Below are positions 1-9,715 of a DNA stretch of 64,000 bases, piece by piece (position 1 is the first letter of the stretch; every line of letters begins with the position of its first letter). The stretch covers positions 613,001 through 677,000 of the forward strand of contig JBBBDQ010001609.1 in assembly GCA_037127315.1 (NCBI GenBank), read 5' to 3'. A program made the translations under genes and the position numbers. The notes below the pieces were generated by a model. The model was not told the origin of the DNA. It made no database searches and saw only the letters and a list, made by a program, of their open reading frames with translations. This stretch comes from Ascarosepion bandense (lineage: Eukaryota > Mollusca > Cephalopoda > Sepiida > Sepiidae).

Positions 1-286
1 TACATTATAAATTTCAATTCTTTCGTTCTGATTTTAAGTGTCCTTTTTGTTTACATTTTCTCTAAAAGTTCATCAATGTTTACATGTTTGGCTCATGGTA
101 TTCTCAGCATCTTCTGTACAACCGGATTTCTTTTGCTTCAAGACTCTTCTTCACCTTTGAAAAGACTGTGTAGCAATCACTGCCATATTGGAGGACAGAT
201 ATCATGTAAGAGTTCTGTATTATTTTCTTTGTTTCTAACGAATTGCTTACTGGTGCCACCTATATAAGAATTTACTCGAATCACAA

Positions 287-652
287 AATTAGCAACTAGG
301 TCCCACCCTTTTACTGTGAAACCAATAAAATGTAAACGCAAATTCTACTCCAGTAGCTTCTTTTCTCGCATGTCCCGCCTGTGGAATTCCCTTCCGTTTA
401 CGTTCTTCCCCGACAGCTACAAGCTCTAAGAATTTAAATGTAAAGTCAATAGTCATCTTTTATCTCCCTAACCTGCATCCTCTCTTGTCCACTCCACTCT
501 CATCAGTATTCTCATCCTTCTCTTACCCACTTCCTGACACCCCCTATAACTAGTCACTCTTTCTTATAACTTTACTTCTATGTAACCCCCTGCGCACGAG
601 TGGCAGTAAACTTACTTGCTTGAGGCGATATGATTATAAAAAATTATTTTTC
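287..652 (+). mobile_element. LINE-A 3' end (5'-truncated)
   Basis: This matches the C-terminal coding part and 3' UTR of the longer LINE-A copy near 34.66-35.08 kb: the stretch ending the reverse-transcriptase ORF, a pyrimidine-rich 3' UTR, and the tail with 'gcttgaggcgatatgatta' followed by A-rich sequence. It is truncated at the 5' side, and the reading frame is interrupted (a TAA follows 'ctacaagctc'). LINE-A is a non-LTR retrotransposon; only its 3' end survives here, as expected from incomplete reverse transcription. No function is likely. Confidence 0.85.
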
Positions 653-655
653 TTA

Positions 656-1370
656 ATACCTTGCTTTGTTTACTTTATAATTCAAGGCCGTAATCGTAGC
701 GGATCCATTAATCGACCTCGCCACCCAAACAATGGTATGCAAAGCGAGCTTACTGCGATGAGGTCACCACTTATTCCGGTGATAAAAAGTAATATCTGAG
801 TATATATTGGAAGACTCTTTTGGCGATCATAGGCGTGTGTCGCAATTATACTGGCGGCTTATTACTGAAATTGCTGAGCGGAAATAGTCGGGGTATGTTA
901 GCGGTTATAAAAAATTGAAAAGTTAGGAAGAAGCAAGTTTAGCCTAAAGGAAGGAAATATAGATCGCTTTCTCTCTAAAGGTCCAAAAATGTGACACACT
1001 TTCGCTCACCCACCTGGACAAAAGTCAAGGTAGCGTTTTCTTTGTTTTTGTTTTTTTTTAAATAGTGTTGTTTTCTTTTTTCTTCCTAATAACAGATGAG
1101 ATGAAGTTGTTTGAATAGTTCTAGTTCATTCGTTCGTTCATTTTTTCGTTTGTTCGTTTGTTTGTTTGCTCTCTCTCTCTCTCTCTCTCTCTCTCAGATA
1201 CGTTAAAAAAGCTGTTTTGCAAGCAATATAGTTTTCCTTTGCTTTTCGAAGTAGACTGTTTTAGAAATAGCGAAAATATCCGGTCCCTCCTTGTCGCTAA
1301 GATAAAAGTAGAAGTTCTTTTGTGTAAAACTTGTTTTTCCTTTCTTTGGGCGACCACACACAGATTATGA
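656..1370. other. Unassigned intergenic DNA with a (TC)n run
   Basis: I see no gene or recognisable repeat family. There is a T-rich stretch near 1030-1085 and a pure CT microsatellite at about 1171-1195. The short open frames across the CT run on both strands are products of the microsatellite. Confidence 0.6.
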
Positions 1371-1755
1371 ACACTGCTACCATAATTTTTAGGCCACCCC
1401 ACTGTTTTAAAAATTGATATATTTCATATTATTTTTTAGTATTTATTGCCAAGTAAATAATTGTAAATGAAAATAGAATGGGTCTTTTGTTATTACTGCA
1501 CAATAACATGTGCATCAAATGAATTTATAAATATTTAATATTTACCTATATTGCATTCTCATCAATGAAAGAATAAAGAAAATATAGGTCGATTCGGACG
1601 AGTTCATCTTTGCTTCCTTGTTTTGTAAAATTTTGCAAAGTAATAACAAAATAACCATTCTATTTTCATTTGGCAAAAAATACTAAAAATAGTATGAAAT
1701 ACATCATTTCTTTTAAAAAACTGGGGTGGCCTAATAATTATGGCCGGTAGTGTAT
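1371..1755. mobile_element. Long-TIR MITE (Tc1/mariner-like ends)
   Basis: The two ends are inverted copies of each other. The left begins 'acactgctaccataattttt' and the right ends with the complement of 'acactaccggccataattat'; both continue through 'aggccacccca' and then through a subterminal block containing 'gaaaatagaatgg'. The inverted similarity reaches roughly 120 bp per side, leaving a short AT-rich centre. There is no transposase frame. The ACACT... ends with TA nearby suggest a Tc1/mariner non-autonomous element; the superfamily is inference. Confidence 0.7.
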
Positions 1756-2150
1756 AATTTTTAAAAATATATATAAATTCTATTTCCTCTTCACGGATTC
1801 ATCGTTTGTTTGTTTTTTGTTTTTTTGTTTTTGTTTTTTTGTTTTTTGTTTTTTAAATAACACCCTTGATATTTTCTTAGTCAATTCGCAGATACCCGTA
1901 CGCAAATATATATATATTTCTGAGCATAAGTTTTTGTTTTTTCTGTTTTTCCAGCCTGAACTATAAAGCAAATAGAGAAACTTCAGGGTACTTATTGTTA
2001 CTCACCATCAGTCTCCTTTAACCAACAAAACAAACCAAAAACAACCAATAAAGCAAGATCCAAGCAATAGACTGTGAAACTATCTTACTAACCATCACTC
2101 GAAAACAAGAGTTCAACTTCATATTAAAAAAAACTCCTTATTTTACAAGG
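1756..2150. other. AT-rich, poly(T)-rich spacer
   Basis: It contains a G-interrupted T run (about 1803-1856) and a short (AT)n at 1908-1918. I see nothing codable beyond low-complexity frames. Confidence 0.5.
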
Positions 2151-2880
2151 TGTAGTTTCTCATCCATGATACGTCCATAACTTATGGTCCTGGGCATGAC
2201 TGTAAACTACATCCGGCAGCAAGGATTCTCATTCGGAGGTTTTGAGGAGTATGGAACCACCTCTTAATTGCTGTTGTTGCCAGGTCCACCCTGGCCCGGA
2301 GTTAGGGTCCCAGCTATGGACAAATAGTTAACCCCTAAACTGGGAGTCAAAACACTATAAAAGTATAAAAATAGAATTTTATAGAAATATATACGAAAAA
2401 ATAGACTTTTATAGAAAAATATACATTTTTGAAGAAAATATTATTACCATAACACATTTTTGAATAGAGTAGATAGATCCAATTAGAGTAGATAGATCTA
2501 TCTATCGCCCGGTTCACACTCCACCCACGTCTATTGAACAGGTTAAGAGGCTCATCCCTTGTTCCCTGTTTAGGATGTGGTTTCCGGCTTTCTCTTTTCC
2601 AATTTTTTTCATTATTACGTAGCCCCCTGCACATCAGTGGCGTTACCGCCTTGCTTGGGGTGATACGATTAAAAAAAAAACAAAAAAAACTAGAAAACAT
2701 TTTCAGTTTTCTAAAATAAAAAAGAATAAAAGAAAAAAATGTAATTAAAATCTAACTAAATCAACCTTCTCACTGTAACCGAACATTAAAAAATACCTTA
2801 AAACCTTAACTTTTTGGCATTGAATAACCCACAGAGGTTAATATGCCGTTAAAACTCTAACTCCATAATTTATATAGTAA
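2150..2880 (+). repeat. Unclassified interspersed repeat U1, copy 1 (interrupted)
   Basis: This shares long stretches with copies at about 44.06-44.54 kb and 46.35-46.87 kb: 'gttagggtcccagctatg', 'caaatagttaac', an A/T-rich middle with 'gacttttatagaaaaatata', and an end with 'aataaccca.agaggtt'. It has no coding capacity. The copy is split by the SINE at about 2486-2685, because its middle resumes at 'ttttctaaaataaaaaa' as in the uninterrupted 44-kb copy. Class unknown. Confidence 0.75.
2486..2685 (+). mobile_element. SINE with LINE-A-derived 3' tail
   Basis: The same sequence occurs in reverse at 48,246-48,450. The 3' third ('cacatcagtggcgttaccgc', then 'cttgcttggggtgatacgat' and A-rich) matches the LINE-A tail at about 35.03-35.08 kb, so the element could use LINE-A machinery in trans. 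The 5' part is unrelated to LINE-A; 'ggttcacactcc' resembles a Pol III B box, suggesting a tRNA-derived head, and a (GATA)-like run precedes it. It is inserted inside repeat U1. Confidence 0.75.
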
Positions 2881-3059
2881 AACCGACTAATTATATTAAA
2901 ACCGACTTATTATTTACATTGTTCGGACTGTTGCTTTAATCTTTATCGCCATATTCACTGGCTACATTGTTTTCGTTCTATAAACACATGGCTCAGTAGA
3001 TAAAAGCATTTGTTAGATCTAGATCTTGAGTTGTGAGTTTAATACATGGCTACAGCAAT

Positions 3060-3312
3060 AGTAAACAAATAAATTAGGAAATTGAGTTAAAGGGAGACAT
3101 CCGGAAGTGGCATAGCTCATAGAACGAGAACAATATATCCCAGTGATCGAAATAAAATGTCCAGGTCGAAATGCTAATCATCCGAAGAAGGCCGGAGCTT
3201 ACAACGGCCAAAACGTCGTGAATATGGCAATAAAGATGAGGACAACAGCCCGAAGAAAGAAAATAACATAAATACTACCTCATCTCAGAAGTAGAGACAA
3301 ATATTAAAACCG
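3060..3312 (+). repeat. H-family repeat with decayed hammerhead-like hairpin
   Basis: This is homologous on the plus strand to the minus-strand copies at 8060-8300, 14,905-15,150 and 37,640-37,970. The hallmark is a 'gaagaaggccgg...ggccaaaacgtcgt' hairpin, here with GAAA changed to AAAA, followed by 'ggcaataaagatgaggacaa' and 'ctcagaagtagagacaaa'. A second fragment of the family, minus strand, lies just upstream at about 2905-2985 ('acattgttcggactgttgct'). Non-coding; likely Penelope-associated (inference). Confidence 0.65.
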
Positions 3313-3319
3313 ACTCTGA

Positions 3320-4190
3320 TAATATTTACAGTACCATAAATAGAAAACAAAACAATTTTTAAGCGAATTACCAATGAATCCACATTCATTAAACATTTTA
3401 AATACATGTGTCCCCAAAAAAACAAAAACAAAACGTCTTAAATGTCAATTTATAGAAAGGAAATCGTACAAAAATGTTAAGTAACTATTTCAAATGATAT
3501 TTTAAATCAGACACACTATTGTGCCTTTTGGAAAACCCTGTAATTAGGTATTTTAACAACAGGGAAAAACTGACCCTGCAGGGCATAGTTTAAAAAGATT
3601 TGCCCAAGTTCTTGACGTCAAATTAAATCTCCTACAGGCCGTGTTAATTCCGGACTGATTTGTTTTGTTTTGAGTTTTTGCTAACCGCACCTAAATAAAA
3701 TGATATTTTTAGTAGAAATTAAAATGATGATAAAACCGAAAAGACATTCGAATTACATTAAGGCACTTAATTAATTCATTAAATTTAAGCTCACAAATAT
3801 TTTCTTACTTTGACCAGTTAGCATGAAAAATGTATTCACATATGTAATTCAAAATGTGTCGACTCGCGCACCCTTATATATATATATATATATACAGGAG
3901 GATTGGCCAGCAAATTATCTCCTCACTTTATCAGTCATTATGAACACTTGAGCTAATGCATCATGTAAATTGTCTATCTTTACCATGATTTTCGTTTAAT
4001 CATAAAATATTAAGTTAATTTCTAAAAAATCTACGTAGTCATTATAAACAGGGAAAAGTTGAAAATATTTCGTGAATATCTCTCTTACCTTGTAGCGTTA
4101 ATTGCTCACAAATAAACATACAAGCACACATACAAACACACACACTAAGACTCAAACATATATTACATAACTACCAAATTATATTTAGTG
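3320..4190. other. Unassigned AT-rich DNA
   Basis: I see no gene or named repeat here. A short (AT)n lies at 3868-3894 and an (AC)-rich tract near 4115-4145. Confidence 0.5.
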
Positions 4191-4224
4191 GCTACCGGCC
4201 TATAGATCTTGAGTTCTACTAAAG

Positions 4225-4288
<64 letters not shown>

Positions 4289-4376
4289 TGTGTGTGTGTG
4301 TGTGGTCACATATATCCACAGAGACATACATATATATTTTCTTTAGTAGAACCCATGATTTATAGCCCGGTAGACA
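4191..4376. repeat. Inverted repeat around (CT)n(CA)n(TG)n
   Basis: The left arm (about 4191-4230, 'ctaccggcctatagatct...ctactaaagaaaa') is the inverse of the right arm (about 4336-4376) with few mismatches. The spacer is pure microsatellite: CT, then CA, then TG, so it can itself fold. It resembles the other inverted pairs of this window but lacks a visible ribozyme core. Confidence 0.75.
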
Positions 4377-4504
4377 TTAAACGGCGAAAGTCTGTTTCAT
4401 GTTCTTACAAAATTACATGATATCTCTCTCAATATTTCCCTATCAGTCTATGTCTTTCTTTCTTCCTTCTTTCCTTTTCTGTCTTTCTCACACACGCACA
4501 CACA

Positions 4505-4805
4505 AATGCGTTTTCATGTGGTGCACTGTATATCGACTCGGAACGACATATCGGGAAGCCGAGTTCGAATTCCAGTTGAATTCCATGCATTCACTTACCT
4601 CGGGAAAGGTATTAATCAGCCACTTCCCTCCAGTTATAGGCTAAATAACAGGACAGACTGGTTTCTATATAGCCTTCGTTGGCAACCAGTCTACCGCAGA
4701 AAGTAATGGCAACCTATTGAGGGATAATCTTCAGCCCAGTCAGTCATGTCTTTTTCGGGACATGATCGCCTAAGCGTGTATCACGTATGACACTTAACTG
4801 ACTGA
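4505..4805 (+). mobile_element. tRNA-derived SINE (tSINE), near full length
   Basis: The head has an A-box-like 'gtggtgcactg' and a B-box 'gagttcgaattc', the split Pol III promoter of tRNA-derived SINEs. The body contains 'gggaaaggtattaat', 'ggcaaccagtctaccgcaga' and a self-complementary 'catgtc...gacatg', ending 'cacttaactgactga'. About 17 copies of this family lie in the window on both strands. It is non-autonomous and would need LINE enzymes to move. Confidence 0.9.
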
Positions 4806-5139
4806 TCTCTCTAAGTATAGATATATAAGAGAGAGAGAGAGAGAGAGAAGTTGACGTGTTTATTTTTAACGAGTTATCAACCTTTTCTGGATTATTCAAA
4901 GCCAATACATATTTTGTGTTGTCAGAATAATTATTTTTTGTGCGAAAATATTTCATCAAATAATTCAGAGGAAGAAAACATATTACAACATATAAAAAAA
5001 AATCCTGCTATTTATCCATTTTATCTGGTTGAAAGTAAATGGATTCATATTTTTCCCAAGGGTATTTGCGCGTCAGTGACTGTAATGTGCCCGACTGGTT
5101 TAGAGTTTGACTCTTCCATTTCCCATTCTGTACCATTAT

Positions 5140-5245
5140 CAATTATAGCACATACACACACGCACACACACTCACACGCACAAACACACACAAACACACA
5201 CAAAAACACACGCACAAACACACACACGCACAAACACGCACACTT
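5140..5245 (+). repeat. Imperfect (CA)n microsatellite
   Basis: An impure CA/CACG repeat. The histidine/threonine-rich frame (plus) and cysteine/valine-rich frame (minus) across it are artefacts. Confidence 0.9.
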
Positions 5246-5498
5246 CATTAGTTTTGATAGCATATGTCATCCAACTCTTTCCGAATCCACTGCATTGTCA
5301 TAAGATTGACACCCAAACACTGAAATGTTCATATTGGAACATCGGGCGTGAATTACAAGCAGTGCAACATGCCGTTTCCAAATTTCTGATTGTGGGAATT
5401 GAGGTGCTCTTTTTCTCTCAGACGCTGCCCAACTGACTCTGCTATAAACGCAGTCAACAATATATATATATAAGGAATAAGCGGAATTTTTATGATAT

Positions 5499-5988
5499 TC
5501 TATACACTAAGAAGTAAAATAAATAATCGGTTTCGTCCAACATCTCTTCAAGTTTTCTGGGTGGGTAAACCTCAGCGTTTGGATTATAGAATTAAACAGC
5601 ATTTACTCTCCAGAATTTTGAATCAGGCAGCAAGTAGTAGTCAACTGGTAAATACATCCGGGTCATCTATAGCACAACATGCTATCAATAGCAGGGAATG
5701 TGTTGCTGGATTAAGTGCCGACTGTTTTTCAATATTATCCAAGTTACACTCCTTATATATCGTTTAAAATCTCTAGAGTCCATTTACATGAAATCTCGCA
5801 AGCCTTCTCTCTGTAAGCAGAGAGATTGCTTGTTAGGTTTGAATGGGCTTGGACTCTAGTTCTTTTGCATAATTTTTCTCTCCCGCTTTCATTAATTTTT
5901 TATTTTTATTTTCTAAGATTAAATTTACCAGAAATTAAACTTGAGGAGATCTGGGACGAAACCGTTGTTTATTTTAGTTTTTAGTGCA
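5499..5988. repeat. Penelope-like inverted pair
   Basis: The left arm (about 5499-5552) is the inverse of the right arm (about 5929-5988), both with 'cgtcc.a.atctc.tcaag' read on the plus strand at left. The plus-strand copy carries the GIY-YIG remnant (5551-5859) and then its 3' region; the minus-strand copy is only a stub. Each arm contains a weak 'TGA.GAGAT...GGACGAAACC' motif, at the place where Penelope elements are known to carry hammerhead ribozymes, but core positions are missing. It is a head-to-head, 5'-truncated arrangement. Confidence 0.7.
5551..5859 (+). pseudogene. Penelope-like element GIY-YIG endonuclease C-terminus
   Basis: Translation gives 'RIKQHL', then 'SSIAQHAINSRECV' and 'CFSIL', and, after a +/-1 frameshift near 5757-5761, 'SLESIYMKSRKPSLCKQ' up to a TAG at 5857-5859. 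This order (R..QHL, S.IAQH, LE.IY.K...P.LC) is the C-terminal half of the GIY-YIG nuclease that follows the reverse transcriptase in Penelope-like retroelements, where it nicks the target. The YIG strand and the whole RT are missing (5' truncation at about 5551). The copy is inactive. The family is recognised from motif order, not from a search. Confidence 0.75.
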
Positions 5989-6081
5989 TAGAATGTCATC
6001 AAAATTCTTATTCCTCCTTATTCCTTCTTATTCCTTGCTGCTATTAAATTTTATACCACCAAGAATCTTTTCAAATACAAT

Positions 6082-6085
<4 letters not shown>

Positions 6086-6129
<44 letters not shown>

Positions 6130-6151
6130 AATATATATATATATATATATG
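6086..6151. repeat. (AT)n microsatellite
   Basis: Two (TA) runs separated by 'tgtta'. The 'IYIYIY' frame is an artefact. Confidence 0.95.
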
Positions 6152-6254
6152 TTAAATATATGGATTGAAATCCGACAAGATGAAAAGAATAAGTAAAGAA
6201 CAGACAGGAAAAAATGAAATCAAACCTCAATCAACACACTACCTCTTTGGATTT

Positions 6255-6352
6255 TTGAATGTTTTTAGAAAATTAAAAAATTAAATTATTCGTCTTTAAA
6301 AAAATCTCTGAAGAAGCTTGTTAAAGTCAGACATACTAGATTAAAGATACCA
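6255..6352 (+). repeat. Short repeat shared with 24.55-24.65 kb
   Basis: 'attattcgtctt.aaaaaatc' followed by 'tctgaagaagcttgttaaag' and 'atactagattaaaga' also occurs with changes at about 24,540-24,650. It contains a CTGAAGA core, but I cannot fold a convincing stem II/GAAA here, so no ribozyme is claimed. Confidence 0.6.
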
Positions 6353-6520
6353 GCTTTTTATTTATTCTATTCGTTTCACTCAATAAGACCCGTGCCTGAT
6401 ACATAGATAGCACCAGTAATAAAAAATTCATATGATTTTTATGAAGTATTAACCTTCAAATGGCACATGACAAAATTTGGGCCCAATCAGATTATTAGTT
6501 TACAAATTACAGTTATTTAA

Positions 6521-7638
6521 GTGAAGTTACTGTTGCAAATTTTCAATACAATGGAAAAATCTGAATTTTGTGTTTTGATAAAGAATTGCTTTCTGATGGG
6601 AAAAATACTTTTCAAGCAAAGTAATGGCTTGATAAGTGTTATTCGGACTCTGCTCTGTCGAAAACAACGGTTAAGAGGTGGTATGCTGACTTTAAACGCA
6701 GTCGTACAGATACAAATGATACTGAACGCTTAGATCGACCAAAACCGACAGTTGGCCTGGAAAACACACACAAAAAAAAAAAAAATAAAAAAATCCAGAA
6801 ACTCGTTTTGGTCGATCGTAAATTTAAGTTGCGTGAGAGTTGAAAGATTAGAAAACAATGTGTTCACTATTTTGCAAGAACATTTGTCAATGAGAAAGCT
6901 GTGTTCAAAATGGCTGTTGCGTTTGCTCACAATAGATCAAAAACAACAACGCGTCGATGTTTCAAAGCGTTGTTTGCAACTGTTTCGACAAAACAAGAAA
7001 GAGTTTTTGCGTAAATATGTGACAATGGATGAAACATGGATCCATCACTTCACTCTGGAGTCAATCGGCAGTCAGCTGAGTGTACATCAGCAGATGTAAG
7101 CCGTCCGAAGCAACCAAAGACGCAAACATCAGCAGGCAAGGTTTTGGCCTCCGTATTTAGGGATGCGCAGGATATTTTGTTCATCGACTACCTTGAGAAA
7201 GGAAGAACCATCAATAGCGAATATCACATAGCATTATTGGAGCATTTGAAGGAAGAAATCGCCCAAAACAGCCACAAATGGAGAAGAAAAATGATCTTTC
7301 ATTGAGACAGCGCACCGTGTCGCAAGTCGATCGCAACGATAGCAGAACTACATGAATTGCACTTCGAATTGCTTCTGAATCCACTCTATTCTCCAGGCCT
7401 GACCCCTAGCGACCTCGAAAAAGTGCTCCAGGGAAAGAAATTTGCCTCCAATGAAGAAGTGATATCGGAAACTGAGGCGTATTTTAAAGCCAAAGGCAAA
7501 TCATTCTACAAAAAAAAACAAAATCGAATTGTTAGTGAAGCGTTGGAATCACCCGAGAAGGATACTACGTTGATTAATAAAGTCGAATTTTGCCTAAACG
7601 TTGTTGTTTTATTAGATAGGCCCAGCATTTGTTGAGTG

Positions 7639-7640
<2 letters not shown>
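6521..7640 (+). pseudogene. mariner transposase relic (DD34D)
   Basis: The conceptual protein starts near 'MEKSEF' (about 6551) and is recognisable in pieces over three frames: 'LSMRKLCSKW', 'VTMDETWIHH', 'FIDYLEKGRTINSEYHIALL', 'LHELHFELL', 'YSPGLTPSD' and 'EEVISETEAYF'. All three catalytic Asp codons can be placed (7028-7030, 7306-7308, 7411-7413) with exactly 34 residues between the second and third, the DD34D signature of mariner. It is dead: frameshifts at about 6630, 6770 and 7080, an in-frame TGA at 7303-7305 just before the second Asp, and loss of several residues after 'PSD'. Cut-and-paste transposition is the family function. Confidence 0.88.
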
Positions 7641-7645
<5 letters not shown>

Positions 7646-7720
<75 letters not shown>

Positions 7721-7760
7721 TCAGCGGATAACTATATATATACACACACATATATATATA
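7646..7760. repeat. Compound (TA)n(GA)n(AC)n microsatellite with small inverted repeat
   Basis: TA run, then GA run (7688-7716), then 'gatctgtcagcggataacta' followed by TA/CA. The block 'agatctgtcagcgg' is the inverse of 'ccgcagacagatc' at about 7774-7786, so the 3' end of the adjacent HH-SINE is partly duplicated in inverted form across the AT tract. Confidence 0.8.
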
Positions 7761-7768
7761 TATATATA

Positions 7769-7823
7769 GTCATCCGCAGACAGATCAGTTTCGCTGAATC
7801 ACAGCTCATCAGTACGGTTAGAC
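7769..7823 (-). ncRNA. Type I hammerhead ribozyme (HH-SINE copy 1)
   Basis: On the minus strand: CTGATGA (7812-7806), stem II GCTG/CAGC with loop TGATT (7805-7793), GAAA (7792-7789), a short stem III closed by A-T and C-G, and GTC ending at 7779, the classic cleavage triplet. Stem I: five pairs next to the core (7813-7817 with 7778-7774, one a G-T wobble), a small internal loop, then GTC/GAC. All invariant core bases are present; stem III is the weak part (a T-T mismatch after two pairs). Self-cleavage after 7779 is predicted. Confidence 0.7.
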
Positions 7824-8005
7824 ATCCTATTTCTTTTATCCAGGATTGAAACCCGACCGAATTGACACCAGTCGGCGATTCTACCTTTTAGGTATGGGTT
7901 CTCGGTAGAAGAAGATAAACTTTTAGTGTGTGATATACCATGTAAACACACACCAGTAGCTAAGAGTTTTCAAATTCATTACTGAATGAACGATATGTAA
8001 AAGAA
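7769..8005 (-). mobile_element. HH-SINE: tRNA-derived SINE with hammerhead at 3' end
   Basis: Read on the minus strand it begins near 'cattactgaatga' (inverted), passes a tRNA-like segment ('aggtagaatcgccg' ... 'tcgggtttcaatcc', the latter a good B box) and ends in a hammerhead ribozyme (7769-7823) abutting (AT)n. Copies: 10,845-11,056 and 40,612-40,850, plus 5' fragments at 8375-8490 and 40,404-40,470. A Pol III promoter with a hammerhead in one short retroposon recalls the Sm-alpha family of schistosomes. Confidence 0.75.
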
Positions 8006-8059
8006 AGAATAAATAGGAAATGTATATTAATCTAACATCTTACATTTATTAAAGCTTCA

Positions 8060-8300
8060 TCAAATATTAATAGAAAACAAAGAGACTGAAACCCTTGTTT
8101 TTGTCTATATTTCTGAGTTGAGGTATTATTTACAGTATTTACATTATTCGGACTATTGTTTTCATCTTTGTTGCCATTTGCATAACTTTTCGGCTGTTGT
8201 ACGCTGCGACCTACTTCAGGTGCTAGGAATTTCGAACCGAACCTTTTATTACAATCACTGGGGTATATCATTCTTATTATTATATCATTGTCCTTAAGGA
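8060..8300 (-). repeat. H-family repeat, copy 2
   Basis: On the minus strand: 'aatcactg' complement, 'ttcggttcgaaattcctagc', 'acctgaagtaggtcg', 'acaacagccgaaaagtt', then 'ggcaacaaagatgaa' and a 'cagaaatatagacaaa' end. The CTGAAGA core has become CTGAAGT and the stem is imperfect, so any ribozyme here is decayed. The open frame across it is not a protein: the copies differ by indels. Confidence 0.65.
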
Positions 8301-8374
8301 CAAGAACAACTGAATTTTTAGGACTTTGCAATATGAGCTCTGGCAAAAAAATACTAGAGAAAACCTTTAACATC

Positions 8375-8490
8375 AAAAATACTAACATGAAATGAAGGAG
8401 GCGACATTTTAGCGTGTTATATATATGCGGTGTATACACACGCCAATTACCGAGAGAACTCAATTCATTATTTAAGAGTAACGCGTAAAT
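8375..8490 (-). mobile_element. HH-SINE 5' fragment
   Basis: The inverted head 'actcaattcattatttaaga' and 'gtgtatacacacgccaatta' correspond to the head of the HH-SINE copy at 7.9-8.0 kb. The tRNA-like and ribozyme parts are absent. Confidence 0.55.
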
Positions 8491-8554
8491 CGCAGAAGTA
8501 TTAACGGTTTTTGAAATTTTTCTCTTTAGAGAGGTCAATCGTAATGAGAGCAAA

Positions 8555-8559
<5 letters not shown>

Positions 8560-8608
<49 letters not shown>
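8560..8608. repeat. (AT)n microsatellite
   Basis: Uninterrupted TA repeat directly abutting the Tc1-like terminus. Confidence 0.95.
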
Positions 8609-8612
<4 letters not shown>

Positions 8613-8893
8613 ACTGTGCAAAAGTATTAGGACAAGAACTATTTTATCTTTTATGAGGCATATTGACAGAAAATAAACAATTTAATTTAAGTAATTTTTT
8701 TTATTTATTCAACAAATGCTTTAACAAGAAAAATACTTGTTACAAAATAAATTTAATATTTAGTATAATAGCCTTTTGCTTTGATCACAACCTTCATTCT
8801 GTCAGGCATTGACACCACCAGATTCTTCAATGTATCTAATGGTATCTCCTGCCAAGCAGCTTGTATTTGTTCCCAAAGATTTTTTTGCGAAGT
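8609..8893 (-). pseudogene. Tc1-like transposase C-terminus with one terminus
   Basis: The minus-strand frame, ending at the TAA at 8755-8753, reads 'NLWEQIQAAWQEIPLDTLKN' followed by 'MPDRMKVVIKAKGYYTKY', the familiar C-terminal end of Tc1-type DD34E transposases. Downstream lies a terminus beginning 'agtactgtgcaaaagtatta', adjacent to (AT)n. The element is cut off at about 8893, where a 14-bp tandem array begins, so the catalytic domain and other terminus are gone. Confidence 0.85.
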
Positions 8894-9395
8894 AAAGACT
8901 GGAAACTGAAAACTGGTAAATGAAGACTAAAAAGTGAAGACTGGGAAAGTCGAGAGTGGAAAGTCAAGACCGGTAAACGAATGAGAATGGAAGACGGGTA
9001 AGGGAAGACTTGTTAATGAAGACTAGAAAGTCAAGAGTGGAAAGTGAAGACTAGTAAATGAAGACTGAAAAGTCATGACTGAAAAGTGAAGACGGGTAAA
9101 TTAAGACTGGGAATTGAAGACTGGTAAAGGAACTCAGGTAAGTGAATACTGGAAGTGAAGACTGGTAAATCATAATTGCAAAGTGAAGACTGGTAATTGA
9201 AGTGTGGAAAGTGATGACTGGTCAGTGAAGAGTGGGAACTGAAGACTGGTAAGTGAAGACTGATAAGGAAAGACTGGTAAGTGAGGACTGAAATTGAAGA
9301 CTGGTAAATGAAGACTGGAAGTGAAGATTGGTAAGTGAAGACTGAAAAGTTAAGACTGTAAATTGAATACTGGAAAGTGATGACTGGTAAATCCC
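8893..9395 (+). repeat. 14-bp tandem repeat array
   Basis: Roughly 35 imperfect copies of a unit close to 'gtgaagactggtaa'. The array sits between the truncated Tc1 end and a LINE-A fragment. Minus-strand frames rich in 'YQSSL/VFTYQSS' come from reading the 14-mer in three phases and are not genes. Confidence 0.9.
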
Positions 9396-9600
9396 CGCCC
9401 AAATATGACAACAGTAATGAATTTTCGGCCTGATCTGGCTCTTGTAAAGATTGTGGTGGATAGTATGAGGAGTCTGGTATTTACTGGAGTAGTGCAAGGA
9501 GCCAATCATTTTACCCGGATCTTTACCAATGGATTGTATCTAAGAGATCCATTTCAGTTCGGGTGTAAGTTTGAGCCCTAATATTCTCTCCAGGCACGTT
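9395..9600 (-). mobile_element. LINE-A reverse transcriptase fragment
   Basis: The minus strand encodes 'SLHYSSKYQTP' and 'NLYKSQIRPKIHYCCHIWAG', matching the region after the RT palm in LINE-A ('YKSTIRLCMEYCCHIW' near 34.4 kb). 5' and 3' truncated. Confidence 0.7.
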
Positions 9601-9715
9601 CCCTCCTCTTAGGGGCATCCGTTCGTCGTGGCTTGCAGTAGTTCGGGGTTCGAGTGGTGGTAATGGAATGTAACAAGTTTGGTTTTAGAAACATTGAATG
9701 AAACTAGATCCAAAA

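Noticed and set aside
4505..4600. tRNA gene, because of clear A and B boxes
   Set aside because: No cloverleaf or acceptor stem; the sequence is the head of a dispersed SINE family.
5045..5303. His/Thr-rich and Cys/Val-rich frames over the CA tract
   Set aside because: Microsatellite translation artefacts, like the many 'IYIYIY' frames over (AT)n.
8032..8553. 173-codon minus-strand frame
   Set aside because: It spans an H-family repeat and an HH-SINE fragment; neither is coding in other copies.
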